DNA of 64,000 bases. Origin: an uncultured Bradyrhizobium sp. (lineage in GTDB: Bacteria > Pseudomonadota > Alphaproteobacteria > Rhizobiales > Xanthobacteraceae). The stretch spans positions 62,001-126,000 of the forward strand of contig NZ_CAKZHY010000172.1 of assembly GCF_936928535.1 (NCBI RefSeq), written 5' to 3'. The notes beneath the pieces are model-generated. The model was not told the DNA's origin and searched no databases. It was given only the letters and a program-made list of their open reading frames with translations. Numbering within the stretch: the first letter of the stretch is position 1; every line of letters starts with the position of its first letter. Positions 43,926 to 51,857 of the stretch are shown here, one piece after another. Made by a program: the position numbers and the translations under genes.

Positions 43926-44600
43926 ATGATGCCCGATATCAGCGCTCGGACCAACGACAGGCGCGTTCGATCACATTTCGTCGGCAATCCGGATGATGTC
44001 TCGCGTGACTGGGAACTGGTGATGCGCGAGTCTCACCATCGGATGAAAAACACGCTGACGCTGCTGGGTGCGTCAGTCCGTCGCGAATTCGCGCGGGCCG
44101 GAGGCCGGGACATGTCGGTTGCGGTGGACCGGCTGGAGCGGCGGATCGTCGCTTTCGGCAGGCTTTATCAGCTCTTGTCCGACAATGACGATCTCTCGGA
44201 GATCTCCGTTGAGGGCTTCTTCGAAAATCTCTGCGGCGCCCTTTCCGAAGCGGTGCTGGAACCGGCCGGCATCCGCTGCGAGGCTTCGATCGAGAACGGC
44301 GTGCTGCCGGCCTGGCAGTGCCACCGGCTCGCGCTGATGTTGACGGAGCTGGTTACGAATGCCGCAAAGCATGCCTTCCCGAACAAGAATGGCGCGCTGA
44401 TCCGCGTCGAAGTCGTGAACCGTGAGGGCAGCTGGCTCTGCGCGGTGGCCGACAACGGCGTCGGTGCGACCGGGCCGCTTCAAGGCGCCGGCAGCCGGAT
44501 CCTGCAAGGTCTGGCACGCAGCATCTCGGCCCGGATGCATGGCGAGGCCGGGCAGGGCGGCACGCGTGTCACCATCGCGATGCCGCTCACCGCAGTCTGA
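43926..44600 (+). CDS. Orphan histidine kinase core (HisKA_2/HWE type), no sensor domain
   Basis: The 224-residue protein has the phospho-acceptor motif SHHRMKNTLTLLGASVRREF near residue 40 and a C-terminal ATPase with N-box LTELVTNAAKHAF and G-box-like VADNGVG and GSRILQGLARSI. No membrane helix or PAS/GAF sensor precedes it, and no response-regulator gene is adjacent. ATG codons at 43926 and 43929 both follow GGGGGAGG; a farther ATG at 43914 is inside that site. Expression from element C suggests it is a regulated output of the TAAC-box system. Confidence 0.82.
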   Translation: MMPDISARTNDRRVRSHFVGNPDDVSRDWELVMRESHHRMKNTLTLLGASVRREFARAGGRDMSVAVDRLERRIVAFGRLYQLLSDNDDLSEISVEGFFENLCGALSEAVLEPAGIRCEASIENGVLPAWQCHRLALMLTELVTNAAKHAFPNKNGALIRVEVVNREGSWLCAVADNGVGATGPLQGAGSRILQGLARSISARMHGEAGQGGTRVTIAMPLTAV

Positions 44601-44634
44601 AGACATGGCGGCGCTCGCAATCCACCACGAAGCA

Positions 44635-44652
44635 TAACAAGCGGTAACGAGC
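44635..44652 (+). promoter_or_regulatory. Tandem TAAC-box element D, upstream of the VOC protein
   Basis: ATAAC (44635) and GTAACGAG (44645) lie at 10-bp spacing, with a degenerate ACCAC ten bases earlier (44625). It ends 83 bases before the ATG at 44736. Confidence 0.5.
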
Positions 44653-44735
44653 ATTATTCCCATCGTCTGCGCGAAAGTCGTGGTGTCACAAACGGGTTCG
44701 GTGCCGAGCCCGTATCTCAATCCCGGGAGTTCGAC

Positions 44736-45425
44736 ATGACCACCGCCGAGATCAATCCTCCTGCCTCTGCCAAGCCGGCCAAATCGCGTGCCGTCGACCT
44801 CAAGCTCGAGGTTGTCGTGATTCCCGTCTCGGATCCGGATCGCGCCAAGGCATTTTATGCGGCTCTCGGCTGGAGACTGGATGCCGATTTCGCTTCTGCC
44901 GATGGCTGGCGCGTCATTCAGTTCACGCCGTCGGGCTCGGCCTGTTCGGTGATCTTCGGCAAGAACGTCACATCAGCAGCGCCCGGCTCGGCGCAAGGCC
45001 TGTACCTGATCGTCTCCGACCTCGAAGCCGCACGGCAGGATCTGCTCGCGCGTGGCGTCAAGATCAGCGAACCCTTTCATGGCGCCGGCGATGCTCACGC
45101 CGGCGCGGACGAGCCGTATCTGTTCGGCAGCATCAGGCTCAACGGCGCCGATCCAAAACGCGGCAGCTACAGCTCGTTTGCCTCCTTCAGAGATCCAGAC
45201 GGCAACGGCTGGCTGTTTCAGGAAATCACGACACGGCTGCCGGGTCGCATCGAGGCGACGGACACCACCTTCACCTCGTCAAGCGAGCTTGCAGGCGCGC
45301 TGCGTCGCGCGGCAGCGGCACATGGCGAGCACGAGAAGCGGACCGGCGCGCACGACGAGAATTGGCAGGACTGGTACGCCGATTACATCGTCCGGGAACA
45401 GGCCGGCCAGCCGCTGCCGACCTGA
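44736..45425 (+). CDS. Glyoxalase/VOC-superfamily protein
   Basis: The 229-residue cytoplasmic protein has a VOC module (LKLEVVVIPVSDPDRAKAFYAALGWRLD through FASFRDPDGNGWLFQEI) typical of glyoxalase/bleomycin-resistance proteins. A C-terminal helical tail of about 60 residues contains EKRTGAHDENWQDWYADYI, a pattern also seen in small dimeric helical proteins fused or linked to VOC enzymes. The start ATG has GGGAG upstream. It is followed by a strong hairpin, so it is likely monocistronic. The substrate is unknown. Confidence 0.82.
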   Translation: MTTAEINPPASAKPAKSRAVDLKLEVVVIPVSDPDRAKAFYAALGWRLDADFASADGWRVIQFTPSGSACSVIFGKNVTSAAPGSAQGLYLIVSDLEAARQDLLARGVKISEPFHGAGDAHAGADEPYLFGSIRLNGADPKRGSYSSFASFRDPDGNGWLFQEITTRLPGRIEATDTTFTSSSELAGALRRAAAAHGEHEKRTGAHDENWQDWYADYIVREQAGQPLPT

Positions 45426-45455
45426 CTCTCGGCCGTCGCTTGTTGGATCGCTATT

Positions 45456-45490
45456 CACGGCGCGCGATTGCGTATCGCGCGCCGTGATGT
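45456..45490 (+). terminator. Terminator-like hairpin after the VOC gene
   Basis: A perfect 12-bp stem (45456-45467 with 45475-45486) with a 7-base loop, then ATGTCTTT. The T-run is poor, but the stem separates the VOC gene from the promoter of the epoxide hydrolase. Confidence 0.6.
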
Positions 45491-45562
45491 CTTTGCACGG
45501 CGCATCTTGCGATTCTCATCCTTCGTCACCCTCCGATGCTGCGTCACGACAACTCGCAACGG

Positions 45563-45590
45563 CTAACGCGCCCTAACAATCCATAACGAG
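45563..45590 (+). promoter_or_regulatory. Tandem TAAC-box element E, upstream of the epoxide hydrolase
   Basis: CTAAC (45563), CTAAC (45573) and ATAACGAG (45583) lie at exactly 10-bp spacing. This is the best-conserved copy, and it ends 99 bases before the ATG at 45690. Confidence 0.62.
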
Positions 45591-45689
45591 CCAATGGCCG
45601 GTCCCTGGGCCAATGTGCGGTCAGGACGAACCGATCTGTCGATCTCGAATTTCGGTCAACGTCACAGACCAGAACCAGGGAGTTGCGAA

Positions 45690-47003
45690 ATGACAACGCA
45701 GGCTCGAGCCGACATCATGAACCCCGATCGCCGTCAATTGCTGGGCCAGGCCGCGATGATGGCTGTTGCCGCAGGCACGGCGAGCCTGTTGCCGCCAGGT
45801 CCGGCAAAGGCCGCCGCGAGCGGCGAGATCCGCCCCTTCCACGTCAGCGTGCCTGAGGAAGATCTACTTGATCTGCGCCGCCGTCTCGCCGCGACGCGGT
45901 GGCCGGATCGCGAGATTGTCGCCGATCAGTCGCAGGGGGTGCAGCTCTCGACGATCCAGCAGCTCGTTCGTCACTGGCAGGCTGAGCACGACTGGCGCAA
46001 GGTGGAGGCGCGCCTGAACGCGCTGCCGCAATTCGTCACCGAGATCGACGGCGTCGACATTCATTTCATCCACGTGCGTTCGAAGCACGACAACGCGCTG
46101 CCGATGATCGTCACACATGGCTGGCCCGGCTCGATCATCGAGCAGATGAAGATCGTCGGTCCGCTGACCGATCCCGCCGCGCACGGCGCAGCAGCCGCAG
46201 ATGCCTTCCACCTCGTGATCCCTTCGCTCCCGGGATACGGCTTCTCCGGCAAGCCTGCGGCGCTTGGCTGGGATCCGCAGCGTGTTGCACGGGCCTGGGT
46301 CGTGCTCATGAAGCGGCTCGGCTACAGCCGTTACGTTGCCCAGGGCGGCGATTGGGGCAACGCGATCACGGAGCAAATGGCGCTGCTGGCGCCTCCGGGA
46401 TTGCTCGGCATTCACACCAATATGCCCGCCACCGTTCCAGACGACATCGCCAAGGCACTCCAGCCCGGCGGGACAAAGCCATCGGGCCTCACGGCCGACG
46501 AGAACATTGCCTACGATCAGCTGGACGATTTCTACAAGCATGGCCTCGGCTATGCGATCGAAATGTCGAACCGGCCGCAGACGCTCTATGGCCTCGTCGA
46601 TTCGCCGGCAGGTTTGGCGTCCTGGATGCTCGACCACGACAAGCAGAGCACCGCGATGATCGCGCGGGCCTTCGACGGCAAGACCGAAGGATTGTCGCCG
46701 GATGATGTCATCGACAACATCACGCTCTACTGGCTCACCAACACGGCGGTGTCCTCGGCTCGCCTGTATTGGGAGAACAAGCTGGCGTTCTTTGCGCCCA
46801 AGCACGTGAAGATCCCGGTCGCTGTCAGCGTGTTCCCGGACGAGATCTATGCCGCACCGCGCAGCTGGGCCGAGAAGGCCTATCCCAAGCTGATCCATTA
46901 CAACCGGCTCGACAGGGGCGGCCACTTCGCGGCCTGGGAGCAGCCCGTGCTGTTCTGCGCGGAAGTGCGCACCGCGTTCCGCTCGCTGCGGCAATCGATT
47001 TGA
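45690..47003 (+). CDS. Epoxide hydrolase (EHN-type alpha/beta hydrolase), Tat-exported
   Basis: The 437-residue protein has a twin-arginine signal (DRRQLLGQAAMMAVAAGTASLL, cleavage near AKAAA), then the epoxide-hydrolase N-terminal domain (IRPFHVSVPEEDLLDLRRRLAATRWPD). The alpha/beta hydrolase part shows the oxyanion motif HGWPGS, the nucleophile Asp in GGDWGN and a late His in RGGHFAAWEQP. It likely hydrolyses epoxides to diols in the periplasm. The ATG at 45690 has AGGGAG upstream. Its own TAAC-box promoter lies upstream. Confidence 0.88.
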   Translation: MTTQARADIMNPDRRQLLGQAAMMAVAAGTASLLPPGPAKAAASGEIRPFHVSVPEEDLLDLRRRLAATRWPDREIVADQSQGVQLSTIQQLVRHWQAEHDWRKVEARLNALPQFVTEIDGVDIHFIHVRSKHDNALPMIVTHGWPGSIIEQMKIVGPLTDPAAHGAAAADAFHLVIPSLPGYGFSGKPAALGWDPQRVARAWVVLMKRLGYSRYVAQGGDWGNAITEQMALLAPPGLLGIHTNMPATVPDDIAKALQPGGTKPSGLTADENIAYDQLDDFYKHGLGYAIEMSNRPQTLYGLVDSPAGLASWMLDHDKQSTAMIARAFDGKTEGLSPDDVIDNITLYWLTNTAVSSARLYWENKLAFFAPKHVKIPVAVSVFPDEIYAAPRSWAEKAYPKLIHYNRLDRGGHFAAWEQPVLFCAEVRTAFRSLRQSI

Positions 47004-47010
47004 GGCGGGC

Positions 47011-47038
47011 GGGACGCGCGTAAACCCGCGTGCGTCCC
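47011..47038 (+). terminator. Hairpin between epoxide hydrolase and enoyl-CoA hydratase genes
   Basis: GGGACGC (47011-47017) pairs with GCGTCCC (47032-47038), with further partial pairing inside and no T-run. It may attenuate rather than end transcription. Confidence 0.35.
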
Positions 47039-47070
47039 GGTCCGTCAGCAACGCATCAGGAGTGCAGACC

Positions 47071-47919
47071 ATGAATCGTCCCGAACGGAGCTTCACGACA
47101 GGAGAGATCCGGCTGGAGCGGCGCCTGCCGACATATTGGCGCGTCACCTTCAACATGCCGCCGGTGAACATCTTTGGCCCCAAGCACCTTCCGCTGCTGG
47201 GCGACATCATCACCGCGATCGAGACCGATCCGCAGGTCAAGGTCGTTGTGTTTGACAGCGCTGTCGAGGGTTTCTTCATCACGCACTATGATTTTCTTGC
47301 GCCGCTCGAGGATTCCCTGAGCGTCCCGCCGGGACCGACCGGTCTCCAGGCATTGCCAGATATGCTGGTGCGCCTTAGCCGGGCGCCGGTGGTGTCGATT
47401 GCCGCGATCCGGGGCCGCGCGACCGGCGTCGGCAGTGAGCTCGCGCTTGCAAGTGACATGCGCTTTGCCAGCCGCGAGAAGGCGGTCCTGTCGCAATGGG
47501 AGGTCGGCGCGGGCCTCGTGCCCGGCGGCGGGCCAATGGCACGGCTGCCGCGCCTGATGGGGCGCGGCCGTGCGCTCGAGGTCCTGCTGAGCGCCGACGA
47601 CATCCATGGCGATCTCGCCGAGCGCTACGGTTATGTGAACCGGTCGTTGCCGGATGCTGAGCTCGACGGCTTCGTCGACGCGCTCGCCATGCGTATTGCG
47701 ACCTTCGACAAGGATGCGATTGCGAAGACCAAACGTCTCGTCGATGTCGCGAGCCTGCCGCCTGACGAGGAAATCAAGCCGGAGTGGGACGCGTTCATCG
47801 GCGCCCTCGGTCGTCCCGCCAGCCAGGCCAGGCTCAAGGCGCTGTTCGCGCGTGGTTTCCATCGCGCAGGTGACGTCGAGAATCGGCTGGGCTTCCACGT
47901 CGGGCAGATCGGCAGTTGA
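47071..47919 (+). CDS. Enoyl-CoA hydratase/isomerase family protein
   Basis: The 282-residue crotonase-fold protein shows FNMPPVNIFGPKHL at the N-terminus, then VSIAAIRGRATGVGSELALASDMRFA (oxyanion-hole region) and WEVGAGLVPGGGPMARLPRLMGR. The catalytic glutamates of classical hydratases are not clearly placed, so the exact CoA reaction is open. The ATG at 47071 has AGGAG upstream; the GTG at 47062 lies on that site. Confidence 0.82.
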   Translation: MNRPERSFTTGEIRLERRLPTYWRVTFNMPPVNIFGPKHLPLLGDIITAIETDPQVKVVVFDSAVEGFFITHYDFLAPLEDSLSVPPGPTGLQALPDMLVRLSRAPVVSIAAIRGRATGVGSELALASDMRFASREKAVLSQWEVGAGLVPGGGPMARLPRLMGRGRALEVLLSADDIHGDLAERYGYVNRSLPDAELDGFVDALAMRIATFDKDAIAKTKRLVDVASLPPDEEIKPEWDAFIGALGRPASQARLKALFARGFHRAGDVENRLGFHVGQIGS

Positions 47920-48032
47920 TGGAACCGCTGCGGCGCTCGACCGGTTGGAAGGCGGCACGGCGCTAGCCGCGATGACCTTCCACCGGTGCGGAGCGCCGCT
48001 GGATGTCCTCAAAACAAGCAAGGAGAAACAGG

Positions 48033-48455
48033 ATGATCCGCAAGGCAAGAGCAGTATGGCAGGGCACTGGCCGCGATGGCACCGGGCATCTGTCGAGCGA
48101 GTCAGGGGTGCTCGCCAATACGCCTTATTCGTTCAAGACCCGCTTCGAGAACGAGAAGGGCACCAATCCCGAGGAATTGATCGCAGCGGCGCATGCCGGT
48201 TGCTTTACGATGGCACTGGCCTTCGGCCTTCAACTCGCGGGTTTTACGCCGACCGAGCTCTCGACCGAGGCCGCCGTGACGCTCGATCCCGAAGGCAAGG
48301 GATTCAAGATCGGCAAATCGGCACTGACCTTGCGCGCCAAGGTGCCGAACCTCGACGACGCCGGCTTCGCGCGCATCGCCGGCGAGGCCGAGAAGAATTG
48401 CCCTGTATCGAAAGTCCTCAACGCGACGGTCACGCTCGACGCCAAATTGGTCTAG
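48033..48455 (+). CDS. OsmC-family peroxiredoxin
   Basis: Organic hydroperoxide reductase of 140 residues. The two reactive cysteines are visible in AAHAGCFTMAL and KNCPVSKVLNA. The N-terminus, IRKARAVWQGTGRDGTGHLS, is typical of OsmC proteins. AAGGAG lies upstream of the ATG at 48033. It fits with the neighbouring MsrA and cupin genes as an oxidative-stress set. Confidence 0.9.
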   Translation: MIRKARAVWQGTGRDGTGHLSSESGVLANTPYSFKTRFENEKGTNPEELIAAAHAGCFTMALAFGLQLAGFTPTELSTEAAVTLDPEGKGFKIGKSALTLRAKVPNLDDAGFARIAGEAEKNCPVSKVLNATVTLDAKLV

Positions 48456-48476
48456 CCCAACCGAGGAGATGCTCCC

Positions 48477-48911
48477 ATGGCGCGCCAGCATCAGCCAGAT
48501 GAAGACAGGTTCCGGGCGATCCTGCCCGAGGATATCGACTGGAAGTCTTTTCCGGCTTTTCCGCCTGCGGCGCGGCTTGCGGTCATGGTCGGCCATCCCA
48601 ACGAGCCCGGTCCCTATGTGGTCCGGGTGAGGGTGCCCGGCGGCACCAAACTGATGCCGCACAAGCATCCGGAGGATCGCATCTACACGGTCATGTCGGG
48701 CGTCTTCTACATTGGCCTCGGCGAGACCTTCGATGACGATCAGATGAAGGCCTATCCTCCGGGTAGCGTGATTGTGCTGCCCGGAGAGACCTGGCACTTC
48801 CATTGGGCCAAATCAGGCGAATATATTACGCAGGTGTCGGCGATCGGACCACTTGGCCTAGAGTATCACGACGATCACGACGATCCGCGTTTGCATGCGG
48901 CCTCGCAGTAG
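48477..48911 (+). CDS. Cupin-domain protein
   Basis: The 144-residue small beta-barrel protein has a metal-binding cupin motif (PHKHPEDRIYTVMSG with His/His/Glu-like ligands, then PGETWHFHW as the second motif). It has the family's usual length. The function is not determined; it may bind a metal or small organic ligand. It lies 21 bases after OsmC with GAGGAG upstream. Confidence 0.8.
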   Translation: MARQHQPDEDRFRAILPEDIDWKSFPAFPPAARLAVMVGHPNEPGPYVVRVRVPGGTKLMPHKHPEDRIYTVMSGVFYIGLGETFDDDQMKAYPPGSVIVLPGETWHFHWAKSGEYITQVSAIGPLGLEYHDDHDDPRLHAASQ

Positions 48912-48947
48912 CGCGGGATCATCCCCACTGACCAGATGGAGCATCAA

Positions 48948-49463
48948 ATGACGACAGAGCGCGCAGTTTTGGCCGGAGGCTGCTTCTGGGGCATGCAGGA
49001 TCTCATTCGCAAGCAACCCGGCGTAGTGACTACGCGCGTCGGCTACACCGGCGGCCGGGTCAAACACGCCACCTATCGCAATCATGAAGGCCATGCCGAG
49101 GCGATCGAGATCGTCTTCGATCCCGCCAAGACCAGCTTTCGGACCATGCTGGAGTTCTTCTTCCAGATCCACGATCCCACCACGCTCGACCGCCAGGGCA
49201 ATGATCTGGGGACGAGCTACCGCTCGGCGATCTTCTACACGTCAGACGAACAGAAGCGTGTCGCCGAAGACACCATCGCCGATGTCGAAGCGTCGGGCCT
49301 GTGGCCCGGCAAGGTGGTAACGGAAGTGGCGCCCGCTGGCGAATTCTGGGAGGCCGAGCCCGAGCATCAGGATTATCTCGAGCGCTATCCCGACGGCTAC
49401 ACCTGCCATTTCATCCGGGCCAACTGGAAGCTGCCGCGACGTGCAGCCGTAGCGGGGGGCTAG
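48948..49463 (+). CDS. msrA: Peptide methionine sulfoxide reductase MsrA
   Basis: Repairs methionine-S-sulfoxide. The 171-residue protein has the catalytic GGCFWGMQ near the N-terminus, RVGYTGG, HATYRNHEGHAEAIE (a variant without the extra cysteine common at this point) and YLERYPDGYTCHF. The ATG at 48948 is preceded by GGAG; an in-frame ATG at 48936 overlaps that region. It is part of the OsmC-cupin-MsrA run. Confidence 0.93.
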   Translation: MTTERAVLAGGCFWGMQDLIRKQPGVVTTRVGYTGGRVKHATYRNHEGHAEAIEIVFDPAKTSFRTMLEFFFQIHDPTTLDRQGNDLGTSYRSAIFYTSDEQKRVAEDTIADVEASGLWPGKVVTEVAPAGEFWEAEPEHQDYLERYPDGYTCHFIRANWKLPRRAAVAGG

Positions 49464-49465
49464 CG

Positions 49466-49759
49466 ATGGCGAGGGGATACTGGATCACCTTCTATCGCTC
49501 GATTTCCGATCCAGAGGCGCTGGCGGCCTACGCCAAGCTGGCGGGGCCCGCGATCATCGCTCATGGTGGTCGCTTCCTCGCACGTGGCACTGCCGCCAAG
49601 GCCTACGAGCAGGGCATCGCCCAGCGCACGACGGTGACCGAATTCGATAGCCTCGCGCTTGCGGTCGCCGCTCACGACAGCCCCGCCTATGCGGAGGCGC
49701 TGAAGGCGCTCGGCAATGCGTGCGAGCGCGACGTTCGGATCGTGGAAGGACTCGACTGA
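49466..49759 (+). CDS. DUF1330 family protein
   Basis: The 97-residue protein has the dimeric ferredoxin-like fold expected for DUF1330 (ARGYWITFYRSISDPEALAAYAKLAGPAI, GGRFLARG, FDSLALAVAAHDSPAYAEAL). The function is unknown. It begins two bases after the msrA stop with a G-rich ribosome binding site and is probably cotranscribed with it. Confidence 0.85.
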   Translation: MARGYWITFYRSISDPEALAAYAKLAGPAIIAHGGRFLARGTAAKAYEQGIAQRTTVTEFDSLALAVAAHDSPAYAEALKALGNACERDVRIVEGLD

Positions 49760-49917
49760 CGGCCGGCGTCGCGAGCCTGAGCAGAAGCGCGCCGGAGCTT
49801 GGATTGAAGACGATCGCTGAACTCCAACGAGAGAGCGGGCGCAAATGTGCGGGCCATCCTCATCGCATCGCGGGCTGCGATTGGTGTCGATCGACCGGGC
49901 AGGTAAGACCCCCGATC

Positions 49918-50571
49918 TCAGGCGGGCATCGCACTCTCGCGCGCTTTCGGCCGACATCCGCAGATCACGTCCACGGCCTTCCGGGCAAGTTCTCGCAACT
50001 CATTGCGGCGGCCGCCGGCGCGCGCGCGAATGGCGATCGTCTGCATCGTCGCGGCCGCAAGGATGGCAAGCGCAACTGGATCGGCGTCCGGTTTCAATTC
50101 GCCTTCGATCTGCGCGCGACGGAAGCGGGCTTCGAAATCGGCGTCGATCGCGCGCAGACCGGCTGCAACGCTGCTGCGGATCTCGGCGTCTTCCGCAGTT
50201 TCGGTCACCGCGGTTCCGACTACGAAGCAGCCGCGTGTGGTTCCTTTGCCGGAAAAATAGATCGATAGAGCTGCCTCATAGGCCAGCATCAAGGCTTCGT
50301 CCAAGGGATGGTCCCCTGCGAGGGCCTCGCGGGTGGCGGCCAGACTTGTCTCCCAATAGCGCGCGAGCGCTTCGAGATAGAGCGCGTGCTTGTTGCCGAA
50401 TACCGCATAGAGGCTTGGTGGACTCATGCCGGTCGCCGCCGCGACCTTGTCCAGTGATGTGCCGGAATAGCCGGTTCTCCAGAATGTTTCTAAGGCCCGT
50501 TTGAGCGCCGTCTCCGCGTCATAGGCGGGGGGGCGTCCGCGGCGCGCCGTGCCAGTCTTCTTCCGTGCCAT
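49918..50571 (-). CDS. TetR-family repressor of the EmrAB operon
   Basis: The 217-residue regulator has an N-terminal helix-turn-helix (GTSLDKVAAATGMSPPSLYAVFGNKHALYLEAL) and an all-helical ligand domain of the TetR_C type with Cys in RGCFVVGTAV. It starts at the ATG 50571-50569, after a basic segment RKKTGTARRGRPP. It is divergent from the efflux genes with a palindromic site between, and so is probably a local repressor responding to a toxic compound. Confidence 0.87.
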   Translation of the reverse strand: MARKKTGTARRGRPPAYDAETALKRALETFWRTGYSGTSLDKVAAATGMSPPSLYAVFGNKHALYLEALARYWETSLAATREALAGDHPLDEALMLAYEAALSIYFSGKGTTRGCFVVGTAVTETAEDAEIRSSVAAGLRAIDADFEARFRRAQIEGELKPDADPVALAILAAATMQTIAIRARAGGRRNELRELARKAVDVICGCRPKARESAMPA

Positions 50572-50646
50572 ATCGCCAGGATCCCGATTGCGATGTTCTA
50601 CACGTATATTTGTATGGATCGTTATAAAAATCAATAGGCCAGTGCC

Positions 50647-50687
50647 TTGATCGCTGCATAAGGGCAAGATATTTGTAACGTACGTTA
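50647..50687 (+). promoter_or_regulatory. emrA promoter with TetR operator
   Basis: TTGATC (50647-50652) and TATTTG (50670-50675) lie 17 bases apart. The perfect 12-bp palindrome TAACGTACGTTA (50676-50687) follows immediately, where a bound repressor would cover the transcription start. Confidence 0.6.
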
Positions 50688-50711
50688 TTAAAAGATATAA
50701 GGACGAACACG

Positions 50712-51857
50712 ATGGGTCTGAACTTTGCGCCAATCGCCGGCTGGCTGGGCGATCGCAGGAGCTTCCGCGGGAGCGAAGCCGCCGCACCGCTGTTCGGGGC
50801 GGATCGTGTCAAGCGGCTGCGCCGGCCCCTCATGGTGGCGCTGCCGGCCGTGGCCGCCGTGCTCGGCGTCCTCATGTATGTGGCCCAGGAAGGCTATGTT
50901 TCGACCGACGACGCGTTCGTGCGGGCCGCAAAAGTGACCATCAACGCACGGGTGTCCGGCCAGGCGGTCGAGATCGCCGTGCGCGACAACGAGCGCGTTC
51001 GACAGGGCCAGGTCCTTTTCCGGATAGATCCGGAGCCTTATCAGATTGCCGTCGATCAGGCCGAGGCCCGGCTCGGGAGCGCGCGGCTCCAGATCGAATC
51101 CCTCAAGGCGACCTACCGTCAGCAGCAGGCCGAACTGCAATCGGCGGTGGATACGGCTGCTTTCGACGAGCGCGAGTTCGACCGCAAGAAGATGCTGGTG
51201 GCTTCCGATTTCACGCCGCGTGCGGTCTATGAGCGGGCCGAAACCGATCTCAAGGTCGCGCGTCAGCGCACGGCATCGATCGAACAGCAAATTGCCAATA
51301 CGGTCGTTGCGCTCAACGGCGACCCCGAGACTGACATCGATCGCCATCCGACAGTCCGTGCGGCCAAGGCACAACTCGACCGCGCACGGCTGGATCTCTC
51401 TTACGCCACCGTGAGGGCGCCAGACGACGGTGTCGTGACAAAGGTCGACGACCTTCAGGTCGGCGGGTTCGTCGCCGCGGGGGCGCCGACATTCGCGCTG
51501 ATGTCGAGCCGGGATGTCTGGGTCGAAGCGAATTTCCGTGAAACTGGCCTCACTCACATGCGTCCGGGCCAGGACGCCGAGATCGATGTCGACGCTTACC
51601 CGGACCGAAAATTCAAAGCGCATATCGTCAGTATGAGTCCGGGCACCGGGTCGGACTTCTCGGTCCTGCCGCCGGAGAACGCGACCGGCAACTGGGTCAA
51701 GGTCGTTCAGAGGCTGCCGGTGCGCCTCGAACTCGACGATCCCGATCCGAGCCGGCCGCTGTTCTCGGGCATCAGCGTGACGGCGCGCATCGACACGGGT
51801 CATCGCCGAAACTGGATGCATCTGCCCCAACCCGCGCTCGCGACGGAGGTCAAATGA
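50712..51857 (+). CDS. emrA: HlyD/EmrA-family membrane-fusion protein
   Basis: Periplasmic adaptor of a multidrug efflux pump, 381 residues. It has one N-terminal membrane helix (LMVALPAVAAVLGVLMYVA), a biotinyl-lipoyl-like domain (STDDAFVRAAKVTINARVSGQAVEIAVRDNERVRQGQVLF), a coiled coil with the conserved AKAQLDRARLDLSYATVRAPDDGVV, and a beta-barrel (VWVEANFRETGLTHMRPGQDAEI). The start ATG has AAGGA upstream. It overlaps emrB by four bases. Confidence 0.92.
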   Translation: MGLNFAPIAGWLGDRRSFRGSEAAAPLFGADRVKRLRRPLMVALPAVAAVLGVLMYVAQEGYVSTDDAFVRAAKVTINARVSGQAVEIAVRDNERVRQGQVLFRIDPEPYQIAVDQAEARLGSARLQIESLKATYRQQQAELQSAVDTAAFDEREFDRKKMLVASDFTPRAVYERAETDLKVARQRTASIEQQIANTVVALNGDPETDIDRHPTVRAAKAQLDRARLDLSYATVRAPDDGVVTKVDDLQVGGFVAAGAPTFALMSSRDVWVEANFRETGLTHMRPGQDAEIDVDAYPDRKFKAHIVSMSPGTGSDFSVLPPENATGNWVKVVQRLPVRLELDDPDPSRPLFSGISVTARIDTGHRRNWMHLPQPALATEVK

